The notes below the pieces were generated by a model. That model saw only the letters and a program-made list of their open reading frames with translations. It ran no database searches and had not been told where the DNA came from. From Neoceratodus forsteri (lineage: Eukaryota > Chordata > Ceratodontiformes > Ceratodontidae): DNA of 64,000 nt. Made by a program: the position numbers and the translations under genes. Below are positions 33,175-43,084 of this stretch, in pieces. How positions within the stretch are numbered: the first letter of the stretch is position 1; each line of letters starts with the position of its first letter. The stretch is taken from contig JADMNL010000022.1 in assembly GCA_016271365.2 (NCBI GenBank), positions 223,548,501-223,612,500 on the forward strand. The letters are read 5' to 3'.

Positions 33175-33605
33175 ACTGAGCAGCGAGAGCTCTGGGACTA
33201 GGACTGAACTTTTAAATTGTTATTTTCGGTGCCAAAACGCTGCAGACTTGCTGCCCTATTTAACGGGCGACCTGCAGCAGTGCCGGAAAACGAGAGAGGG
33301 ATCGAGTAGCGAGAGGGAGCTCATTGGAGCTCTGGGACTGGGACTGAACTTTTAAATTATTTTAGCACCAAAACACTACAGTCATGCTGCCCTATTTAAT
33401 GGGTGGCCTGCTGCAGTGCCAGAGAATGAGAGAGGGATTGAGCAGTGAGAGGGAGCTCATCAGAGCTCTGGAACTGGGACTGAACTTTTAAATTGTTATT
33501 TTTGGCACCAAAATGCTACAGGCTTGCTGCCCTATTTAACGGGTGGCCTGCTGCAGCGCCAGAGAGTGAAAGAGGGATTGAGCAAGTAAGAGGGAGCTCA
33601 TTGAT
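33175..33605 (+). repeat. Three tandem 5'-UTR monomers of the CR1
   Basis: About 140-bp units. The landmark ggactgaacttttaaatt occurs at 33201, 33341 and 33478, with 'gctgccctatttaa' and 'gagagggagctcat' in each. A tandem arrangement at the 5' end of a LINE resembles the promoter monomers of mouse L1. A promoter role here is inference. Confidence 0.88.
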
Positions 33606-34028
33606 ATATTTTTCCTCCTCCCACCCCACACTACTACCCTTTTAAATAGCCTTTATGGGCTGGTAAGGGGAAGGGTTCTCTGGAGGCGGACTAATCAGGA
33701 CTTCTACTTTAATAAAACTGTATCATTCTGGGGTGAGTAAGGAAAATCATGGAGATGCAAGTGGGGCTGTGATATTACAGGCAGCTGGGGGGTGAAACAG
33801 TGCTAAGATATACTATATGATTATACTGTTTATTCTGTAGCTTCAGTTAGAGTTTAAGTGTCTATTTAGAGCCTGTTTACCCTGTCTCATCTGTTAGAGT
33901 TTAAGTGTCTGTCTAGAGCAGGGCTGTTTGCTGGAAGTGAAAATGACTGATGTAGTACACCCCAGTATGTCCATCTGTAGGGGAGGGAGGGTTAGTTTTC
34001 TAGGGAGAGGGATTGGGAAAAGGGGTGT

Positions 34029-35720
34029 GTGCCAATTATGAATACAGAAGGACAAACAGGGTGGCCCCTTTCCATCATGGCAGGCATCTTTGGAAGGGTT
34101 GTAGGCTGCACAGGCTGTGAGGTGGCAATAATTCTAAAGTGGACCTGGAGAGAAGGAGGCTGCCCACTCTGTAGACAGCTGTCTCGGATCAGGAGTGAAG
34201 TATTTTGGTGAAGGTGTAAGCTGGTGGAGTTGGGAGTTGACCAATGATAAGGGGTGGGGGTATGGGTGGCAGAGGGGTGGGGAGGAGGGAAGGCTGGGGC
34301 AATGCCCAGAAATTAGGGGAGTTACATTACAGCAAGTAGGAGGGGGGATATTAGGAATCGAGGACCCCTGGATAGGGATGTTGACGCTAAGGGGAAAACT
34401 TATGGGGTGAACATTACGGAAATAAAGAGGGTGGAGGGGGAAGAGTCAGAAGAGGCTGTTGGGGGGAAGACTAGAAGACCAGACAGTGGGAGGGAGCTCC
34501 TAAGGTGGATAGGGCATGAGGGGGGAAAAGAGGGGCTTAGAGGGGCAGTCAGGGGAAATTCAGGTCACTTGATGGAGGTTGGCATAGAGTGTCACAATAC
34601 ATTTGAACTACTAAGCAACCTAGAGAGGGAGGAAGGGGTTAGTGGTAATGAGAAGACTGATACAGAGGCCGGGGGAGGGAGTCGGATGCCCGTAGGGCAT
34701 CACAGGGAGGAAATGGAAAGGATAGAAATGGTCCCGGGGGAGAGGGGGAAACTTCATTGTGAAGCAGAAGGGGGTGATGCAACATATTGCAGAAATGAGG
34801 GAGGAAAGCACAACTGGAGAGAAACTAGAAGACAAAGAGGTGGAGGAAGGCCCCCCCTTCAGGAGGGGGGTCCATACCATGGATGGGGCCATAGGTGAAG
34901 GGGACCCACAGGGGGCCTCTGGAGGTAGGGGTACCATTATAAGGGGTGAGGATGAAGGTGTGGGGGAAGGGAATATGATCAGGGCCAGGATAAATGGCCC
35001 AGAAATGAGTGGGATAAAGGAGACATTCATTCAGGGGGGTCTGAGTTGAGTGGGCAAAATGTTAAGGGAGGCAGAAAGGGGAGGGTGACAAGGGGGTCTC
35101 GTAATAAGGCAGAAAAACTTCCATGATACTGGAATCATGGATAAAGTGGGGGAGGGGGGTTGAGAGGGCATAGTGGAAGTAACCATAAGGATGATGGCGG
35201 TGTTAAGGTTCTGTTATTGGGTGACTCAATGATTAGAGGTATCCATTGGGAGGGACAGGGGATGGGGTGCCATAGCCAGGTGAAGGTAGTGAGTATCTCT
35301 GGGCTGATGGTGCACAGAGCAAAGTTCATGGTGTATGAGCTGGTAAGGAATTGTGGAGGGAAACCAGATTTCCTGGTGCACTTGGGGCACTAACGATTTA
35401 GATGGACACAGTGATTTGGAAATCCAAGCAAGGTTCCGAGAACTTGCTAGAGTCTGTTGGGATAATGGATGCAACATTTCCTTTTCAGAAATATTGCTGG
35501 TACTTAGGGCCTCAGTGGAGAACAAAAGGAAGATCACAGAGGTAAATGACTGGCTGAGGAAGTGGGGGGAAGTAAGTGGGTTGGGTGTTAGGGAACTGGG
35601 AGGGAGTTTGGGAGGATAAGAGACTGTGAGCCAAGGACAGGCTTCATCTTATCCCATTAGAGAAGGAAATCCTTAAACCGGGGGTGGCGGACTGCATTCA
35701 AGAAAGGTGGAATTTAAACT
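34029..35720 (+). pseudogene. CR1 ORF1 protein: zinc-ribbon and SGNH esterase, frameshifted
   Basis: ORF1 of CR1-clade LINEs encodes a nucleic-acid-binding protein that often ends in an SGNH/GDSL-type esterase. Here 34029-34211 carries a CX2CX14CX2C motif (CTGC to CPLC), a plausible zinc ribbon. 34195-35049 is a long Gly/Glu-rich stretch in shifting frames. The esterase begins at about 35190 with VKVLLLGDSMIRG (block I, catalytic Ser in GDS). The frame is broken by one base near 35385-35395, inside the block LVHLG/TNDL. It ends at about 35640-35690 with a DRLH motif (block V, catalytic Asp and His) in yet another frame. The catalytic residues survive as sequence, but at least four frameshifts prevent expression. 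Confidence 0.75.
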
Positions 35721-35919
35721 TGTGAGGGGGGAAGGAACAAGGGAGGGGCTGGCCTGAAGCCCTCTCCTCCAGATGAGGGGAGTAGCCTTCAAAGCCAAGG
35801 GGAGGAGGGAGGAAACAGACTGGAGGAGGAGTTTCCAGGAGGAGCAGAGCGTGGCTGGAGGCACAAGGAACCCGGGTGGGGTTTGAAAAAGGGGATCAGG
35901 GATAAGAGGTGGGGGGGTG

Positions 35920-38760
35920 GTGTTAGTAGATGCCAGGAGCTTGGGAAACAAGCTGCCAGAGTTCCATGCCATGCTGTTTGAGGGTAGGGGGTGGATGTGG
36001 CAGTGGTCACGGAAATGTGGGTCAAGAAAAACCATGACTAGGACCTAAATGAGTGGCAGTACACTATGCTTAGGAGGGATAGAAAGGAGGACAGAGGGGG
36101 AGGAGTGGCTTTGTACATTAGAGAGGGCATAGAAATCACTAGGGTAGAAGAGACAGAGGGAAACTTGAAGGCCTTATGGGTCACCTTACCAACCCCAGCA
36201 AGAGGTAAGGTCAAGCTGAGTGTAGTATATAGGCCCCCAGGATGGGTGCTGTTCTGGAGGATGGTTTGCTGGACAACATTATTGCCCAGTACGGACCAAA
36301 AGTGGAGACAGTGGTGTTGACGTGGGACCTTAATTTTCCAGGCACAAACTAGGGAACCATGTCCTCTAAGGTGGCCAAGGAGCAGAGGCTGCTGGACGGC
36401 TTCCAGGATGTGTTCTTAACACAGCATGTGATGGAACCCATGAGGGAGGGACATGTCCTAGACGTGCTTCTGGCAGATGAGGATCTGGTAAGGGACCTGG
36501 TTGTACAGGATCCCCTGACTGATAGTGACCATGATACTGTCTGGTTTCAAATTAGCATGGGGATGGGGGGGGAGAGATCTAGGACACTGGCCATGGACTT
36601 CAGGGAAGAAGACTTTATGGGCATGGGAAATATTCTCAAGGATCACTTGAAGGAGATTACAACAATGACAGGGGTGGAAAAGAGATGGGAAGTCATAAAA
36701 TGGGGATTTCATGAGGCAGTCAGGACCTGCAGTAAGGTGAAGCATAAGGGAGCAAGGCCACATAAACCGTGCTGGTGGACCAGTGAAGTTCAGGTAGCGG
36801 TCATGGAGAAGAAGGCTGCCAAAAAAAGTACAAAACAACGAGAGGGAAAAGGGAAATGGAAATGTATCATCTTGCATCTAGAAAAGTCACCCAGATGGTG
36901 CGGGGAGGCAAACTCCAGTAAAGAGCAACAGCTGGCACAGGAGATACGGGAAGGGGGGAGGTTTTTTGCTGGTACATTGGGGAGCAGAGAAAAACTAAGG
37001 GACAGCTTGGCAGATTGAGATCAGATGGTGGGTGGGTGGAAGAGGTGAGGGACCAGGCGGTGGTATTAAATGAGTACTTTGCTTCGGTGTTCACTAGGGA
37101 TGGGGATGGGATATATACAAAGCAAGGTACTGGGGGATAGAAGCAGTAGTGTGTGGGATCGGGGAAGCAACAGAAATGGAGCATAAGGAAGGGATAGAGA
37201 AGCACCACTGGGATTTCACACCAGGAAAAGTATAGAAAGGCCAGCAAGGTGGGGGTGATGGATGATGCTATCTCCACCGAACTGGTGTGGCAAGCCCTTA
37301 AGGCCCTGAAGAAAGATAAATCTCCTGGGCCAGATGGCATTCATCTGAGAGTACTGTGGGAGTTGGTGAACATACTGGCTGCACCCATGGCGGAGCTCTT
37401 CAGCAGGTCGCTTGGGACAGGGAGGGTACCTAGGGATTGGTGTGAGGTGCATGTGGTGCCAATCCATAAAGGGGAGTCGAGGGAAGTACCAGGTAACTAC
37501 AGCCCCATCAGTTTGATCTCAGTGGTAGGAAAATTAATGGAGAGTATACTGGAGGAACGATTGGGGGTGATCTTGGAGGAGGAGGGAGGGCTGGATAATC
37601 GACAACATGGGTTTGTGCCAGGTAGATCATGTCAACCCAACCTTGTGGAGTTCTACGAATGGGCAACATCGGAACTGGACAGGGGGAAGCCTGTGGATGT
37701 ACTATTCTTTTGGACTTCAGCAAGGCGTTTGACTCGGTTCCCCACAATGGACTGGTGGAGAAACTGACGGGGTTGGGAATGGGCCCATTGATGGTCAGAT
37801 GGACAGGAAATTGGCTAGCTGGATGCACACAGAGGGTAGTGGTCGGTGGGGAGCTCTCAAACCCTAGAGAGGTTGGTAGTGGGGTACCACAGGGCTTGAT
37901 CCTGGGTCCGATCCTGTTTAATGCATATATATCTGACATCAGGGTGGGTATAGGGTGTGAGATGAGTCTCTTCGCTGACGACTCCAAGATGGGAGCAGTA
38001 GTTGAGGGGGAAGAGGGGAGGTTGGCCCTGCAAGGAGACCTAGACACCCTGGAAAGGTGGGCTCACAAACGGAAATTAAATTTCAATACCACCAAGTGCA
38101 AGGTGTTACCTCTTGGGCAGGGAAACCATAAACACAGGTACACCCTGGGAGGGGAGGCACTGGAGGCCTCGTCTGGGGAAAAAGACCTAGGGGTCAAGGT
38201 GGATGCATGTATGAATAACTCTGAGTAGTGCAGGAGGGTGGCTAACAAAGCAAACAGGATGTTGGGATGCATTGTAAGGGGGATCACCTCTAGGAGCAGG
38301 GATGTGATTCTGCCACTGTACAATGGACTGGTTAGACCACACCTCGAGTACTGTGTACAGTACTGGAGACTGCACTTGAAGAGGGACATACAGCTCCTGG
38401 AGATGGTACAGAGGAGGGCTACCAGGATGATTCTAGGACTGGGGGAGTTGACGTATGAGGACAGACTTCAGGAGCTTGGCCTGTTTTCATTGGAGGAGAG
38501 GAGGGATGGGGGGACATGATTGAGGCCTTCAAGTACCTCAAGGAAATACATAGGGTAAACATGGAGGGGATCTTTAGACTAAAGGAGGGAAGTATCACAA
38601 GAGGGCATAGTTTGAAGTTGGAAGGTGGAAGGATGAGGGGGGAAAGAGGTGGAGGTTTTGCGCTGAGAGGGTGGTGGATCCTTGGAATGTGCTCCCTGGC
38701 GAACTGGTCCAGATTTCCACGGTAGAGGTCTTCAAGAGAGGGTGGGACAGATACAGAAAG
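35920..38760 (+). pseudogene. CR1 ORF2: APE endonuclease and reverse transcriptase, frameshifted
   Basis: Would nick target DNA and reverse-transcribe the LINE RNA. The endonuclease reads from VDARSLGNKLPEF (about 35926), VDVAVVTEMWVKKNHD (then a TAG at about 36040), RGGGVALYIREGIE (36100) and a DLNFPG block (about 36330) to the DSDHDTVWF motif (36515). RT: SPGPDGIHLRVL (37325), VHVVPIHKGESREVPGNYS (37450), QHGFVPGRSCQPNL (37600), a frameshift near 37705, motif A LDFSKAFDSVPH (37710), GVPQGLILGPILFNAYI (37880) and motif C LFADDSK (37965). The C-terminal LVRPHLEYCVQYWRLHL lies near 38325, after an in-frame TAG at 38226. FADD is intact but the gene is not. Confidence 0.87.
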
Positions 38761-38877
38761 GGGATGTCTCTGAACACAAGGAGGGGGATGGCCTCAGTTC
38801 CCAACAAGGGATCCAAGGTTCGAGCTGACTCAATAGACTGCAAGGCCTAATCTGCTGGCAATTAGTATGTTAGTATG

Positions 38878-39399
38878 CTGGGTTTACCTTTATTTACAAT
38901 TTTATCGAAACAGAGTGGCTATGTGAAAATTCAAAAGAAAGTATTAAAAATTAACAGTATATTGGAATTTAATGAAAACTTGAATTCTATGGTACAGCAT
39001 GCATTGTATATTGCAGATTAGGGAATAGAGTAGCTTTCAACTGTCCCTGATTTTCAGAGACTGCCCTCAAGGAACTCAAAATTATCCCTGTCCCTCCTAA
39101 ATTGTGTGTTTCTGTGGCTGAATGTTAGAGATTGTAAGCAGAAAATAATGTCAAGCATTAAATTCCAGGACATATTCTTCAGAAAATGCATTTTTTGGGT
39201 GTATTTACCTGGATGTTCCTTACCCTACTAACTTCCTGAGTGTATGTCATCAATTTTTAAGACATATCCCTGATTTTGGTCTTTTTGTCCCTCATTTTTC
39301 AAGCCTTGACTCTAATGCATGAGGCAAGAGAGTGACCTGTATGGATGAGGGATTTTGCCCAGCATACAGTATTTGTACATGTATCCCTATATTCCTAGT
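38878..39399 (-). repeat. Duplication unit B, continued V 3' flank with an insertion
   Basis: 38885-38990 aligns with 6840-6940 of unit A (gtgaaaattcaaaagaaa here, gtgaaaatgcaaaggaaa there). About 300 bp (39020-39340) have no counterpart in unit A and look like an unidentified insertion. Similarity resumes at 'cccagcatacagtatttgta'. Confidence 0.6.
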
Positions 39400-39406
39400 C
39401 ACTGTG
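39368..39406 (-). promoter_or_regulatory. Recombination signal of the V pseudogene, intact
   Basis: Heptamer CACAGTG (39400-39406), 23-bp spacer (39377-39399) and nonamer ACAAATACT (39368-39376). Heptamer and nonamer are identical to those of the intact V, and the spacers are very similar (19 of 23). Confidence 0.92.
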
Positions 39407-41918
39407 CCTGTTACGCCACAGAGGTATTCAGCCGAGTGACTGATTTGCAGGCTCTGATGGTTAGAGTGCTGGATCTTTCAGCTTTGTTTAGAAAAGAAGA
39501 AAATCATTCACAGGCTTTATTTACATCATAATTATCGCCAGCTGTGTGTTTTATAAAAATACCTATCAGCCCTTCCTTTGCAGTTTGTTTATACAAGAAG
39601 AGATAACAGCTAGTGTTGATGGTAGAAAATCTGCACTCCAGCGTGACAGCCTGCATTTCCTCTTCGGTTTTAATAACAATGTCTTCTCGACTTAGTCCTG
39701 GTAAACAAACAAAACAAAAAAATCACTATAATTATCTTTCTCATTCACCGTTCCGGTTTTGGACCTTCAACAGAACTGAAGTTCTAAAGCTACTACTCTC
39801 CATACCCAATAGCACTAGCTCTGGTGCAGATGGGCTGGAACCTAGGCTATTGAAAATCGCTGCCCCTCTTATTGCCTCCCCGTTAACTAAAATCTTTAAT
39901 CTGTCGATATGTCTCGGCATAGTTCCCAACATCTGGAAGCTAGTTAGAATCACACCCCTCCTTAGGAAAGGTGATCCTAAAGACATGTCTAACTACCGAC
40001 CTATTGCCATTCTTTCCGTGCTTAGTAAAATCCTGGAAAAATTGGTGGCTACCCAAACTATAGCATACCTACAGGAGCATAACCTCCTTTCAGGCTCCCA
40101 GCATGTTTTTTACAAAGGCCATAGTACTTCCACTGCCATCCTAAAACTTACAAATGACATCTATGCTGCCATGGAAGCTGGTCTTTTGACAGGTGCTATC
40201 TTCATCAACTTAACCAAGGCTTTTGACCTGGTTAACCATACCCTTCTCCTTACTAAACTCCACTCTTTTGGTTTTTCTGCTGAAACAGTTGCCTGGTTCA
40301 GTAGGTATCTATCCAACCGCATGCAGGCTGTAGCCTCTAACTCAGCCATGTCCAATCCTTCTCCCATACTCATGGGGGTTCCTCAAGGGTCCATACTTGG
40401 CCCGCTACTTTTCTCAATTTTCATAAATCACCTCCCATCGTCTGCACCAGACTGCTCCTCCTTGCTTTATGAAGATGATTTCATCATTTACCGCATAGAT
40501 GGTAATATCGCTGATATTAACCACTCCCTAGCCATTGACTTCTTAAGGATTCAGTCATGCCTAATGGAAAACAACCTTGCCCTAAATGCAAGCAAAACTC
40601 ACTCCATGCTCTTCGGATCTCCAGCTAGACTCAAGTCAAATTGCAACGCCCTTCAGATATCGAGTGCAGATGGTTCCCCAGTAGTTGGCACCAGCTCCCT
40701 CAAATATCTAGGCATTCTCCGTGATGAATCCCTGGATTTTGACCTCCATATCACCACCACCTGCAAATCTGTTAATGCCAAAATCGGAGGTGCCTACCGT
40801 ACTAGCTATTCCCTCATGCCATCTGCCAGGCTTGCCGTAGCTCAAGGCCTGCTGCTCCCAGCCCTGGCCTATGGTTCAGTTACCTACCTGGGGGTATCAA
40901 AAACCTCCCTCCATAAATGAGACACCACCTATAACAACATCTGCCGCTATGCCTCTGCATCACCTAGGTTCAAACATCACTGTCAGCTTTATGCTGACCT
41001 AAAATGGCCCAGCCCTGCTGCTCACCAGCTACTGTCCTATGGCTCCCTAATTGACGGTATAACTAGATCAGGCCTCCCCAAAGCCCTCACCTCCTTGCTA
41101 CACTCCCAAACTCCCTCCTATGGTTTCTGATCTAATGACCATGCCCCTTTCTCCATCCCCAGATGCAAAACCACTATGAGTACTTGTGCTTTCTCTTATG
41201 CGGCCCCAAAGTACTGGAATTCCATCCCTCATGCTATTTGCCTAACTCCTACCCATGCTTACTTTAAGAAACTTCACCGTGAACATCTATTGGCTTCAAA
41301 TCCTTGTACATGCTTTCATCCACCTTAGCTCATTCTTTCCTTCTATCCTCACCCCTGTCTTTTTCCTGCACTCTCCCTCTTACCTTTTCCCAGCATGCCT
41401 TCTTCCTTACCTCCCCCTTTCCCCCTGATCCCTACCTACCCCTCCTTCTCTTCTACTTCTCTATGTTTTGAGCCTCGTGATGGCACTTACTGCATTTTGT
41501 ACTTTTCCTGTTATACCTAATACTGACTTGTACACACTTGTTTGTATTTTTACTTTTTCCAAACTGTACTGTGTATTATTTTGACTTCGTCTAACTCTGT
41601 ATATCACCCAGTTGCCTAGTTGTTTGTATTTTGACCATCCCTCTGTCTATACCTTGTGGTGTGTCACATTGTACTGCTTATGTATTTTTCCCTTGTATTC
41701 CTCCTGGGTTGTGCCTGAAAATAGGCATCTCTATACCTAGTGCACCCACCCGGTTACCAAAAGCAAATAAATAAATAAATCATATTATCCCAGCTCTATT
41801 TGGAAAAAGAAGTAAAAGACAGCTGTAGCACAGCGTGACATTCACATCTGTGCCTTTCATTTGACATCAGTACCTGAAAGGCTTGAAAATGTGACTGCTG
41901 CAAGCAACTACTTTATTA
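39407..41918 (-). pseudogene. T-cell receptor V segment pseudogene
   Basis: A second copy of the V segment at 7023. The V exon 39407-39697 still reads SREDIVIKTEEEMQAVTLEC, with the first Cys. The core Trp is replaced by Leu (YLFLYKQ), a TGA stop replaces Arg at the start of FR3 (about 39513), and a one-base deletion follows TIRA (about 39450), shifting the last part. In the shifted frame the end still reads LQISHSAEYLCGVT, so the second Cys survives. The leader exon (about 41874-41918) keeps its donor and part of the leader text but has lost the ATG (TTA at the matching place). The leader intron is expanded from 145 bp to 2.2 kb by an L2 insertion. Confidence 0.88.
39735..41788 (+). pseudogene. 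L2-type LINE inside the V pseudogene intron
   Basis: A 5'-truncated L2-clade element. The RT reads from about 39744: SSGADGLEPRLLKIAAPLI, NYRPIAILSVLSKILEKL, GHSTSTAILKLTNDI, motif A as FINLTKAFDLVNH (the first catalytic Asp of FIDL is Asn), GVPQGSILGPLLFSIFI and motif C as YEDDFIIY (usual YADD). The frame runs to a TGA at 40918, continues in the same frame to another TGA near 41130 and to the final TAG at about 41325. An ICRYASASPRFKHHC block and an FSYAAPKYWNSIPHA block lie in between. The 3' UTR ends with 'gcctgaaaataggc', a small hairpin, and AAATAAATAAATAAAT. Motif A and C changes suggest it was already inactive or has decayed. Confidence 0.88.
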
Positions 41919-42200
41919 ATGATCAGGATGTAGACCCATGCTCTTAAATATTATTCATTTTGATGCATCACATCCTAGAAATTTTAATGTCAAAGACATT
42001 GGCGAGCGTCCTTGCTTCCTATGCAAAATGCTCAAATCACCTGATTCAAGCAATCCTACAAAAATGGAACTCCAGATTTGTGTTCACTTCTTTTAGGCAC
42101 CTCACTAAAAGATGGTGGGGAACCTACATAGGTGCTGCCCTCTTGGAAGCATTAGATGCATGCGAAAACAAAAGGATTGTAGACTGCTGCATATACAAGT
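41789..42200 (-). repeat. Duplication unit B, V leader and upstream flank
   Basis: Aligns with 7348-7760 of unit A across the rest of the intron, the leader exon and the 5' flank (tcacctgattcaagcaatcc here, tcacctgattcaaacgatgt there; 'cacttcttttaggcacc' here, 'cacttcctactaggcatc' there). Similarity fades near 42200. Confidence 0.65.
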
Positions 42201-43084
42201 AATAATGATTCGGTGGATAAATTTGCAGCTCTTCCAGGTTCTCCAGGAGACTACACGCCTCAAGCAGGCACGTTCAGCGTGCTATCGGCTAAAGTAAAGT
42301 ACTTTACAAATGTGCATGATGTTGGTCTTTAGAACCACGGAAAATTTACACCAAAAAGGTGCTGGATATTTTCTCCCTTAAAAGGACATCACCAGTCGTA
42401 ACTAAGGGCATCCCCATACTGCCGAACCTCACTTTCAATGGGTTCTACAAGCATTTTCATAAATTGGAACAAACAATCTCACATTATTTCTGTATAATTA
42501 ATTGTGTGATACACATAATATCATTCAATACAGTAACACAAAGTGACCCAACTGTGCAATCAATAGCCTCATTTAAGATTCATTATCAATATCAATGTTT
42601 TTATAACTAGTTTTAGAAGTAAACTATCTGGAATCGTGCTTACAATTACTGCACTAGAAATGTGTCGCTAACACATGGGCAGGGAACTCCATGCATTATG
42701 TCCCTGATAGGTAAAAATGTTCTACCCAAGTTGGATTTTATTTAGGGTATCTCGTATTAAATACCTTCAACTGATCTTAAGCCTGATTTAACTATTCTCA
42801 AGGCAACTGTTTTTCTTTTTTACCGGAAAACCCTATAATATTCCAGAATTGGGATTGCTTGCACACCAGTAAAAACAAAGAATTTCACAGGAGCTGGCAT
42901 TTTATACCAGATCAGTAAATCTACAGAGATTGTATTTTTCTTATGATTGCTTCCTGTGCTATTTTCAAGTTGCTTCATTTAATGCTCTGCATATTAAGTA
43001 TCCTTTTATTCTGATTATACATATCAATCAATCAATCAAAATCTTTAAACATATACTAAAAGAATGACAATAATTAGACCAACA
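42201..43084. other. AT-rich spacer, no gene
   Basis: No gene or repeat recognised. A short (AATC)n run, 'atcaatcaatcaatcaaaat', precedes the next CR1. Confidence 0.45.

Larger units (their letters stand above)
33160..38877 (+). mobile_element. Nearly full-length CR1 LINE (family X)
   Basis: A 5.7-kb element comprising a 5' UTR with tandem monomers (33175-33605), ORF1 (about 34029-35720), ORF2 with endonuclease and RT (about 35920-38760) and a 3' UTR ending 'ggcctaatctgctgg' plus 'tagtatgttagtatg'. Clear target duplications are not visible. The insertion splits unit B of the V duplication between 33140 and 38878. The unit B sequence on both sides aligns with contiguous sequence of unit A near 6800-6840. 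Multiple frameshifts inactivate both ORFs. Confidence 0.88.

Noticed and set aside
34407..34898. 163-codon Gly/Glu-rich frame as a separate gene
   Set aside because: It lies between the zinc ribbon and esterase of the CR1 ORF1 and is best read as the degenerate middle of that protein.
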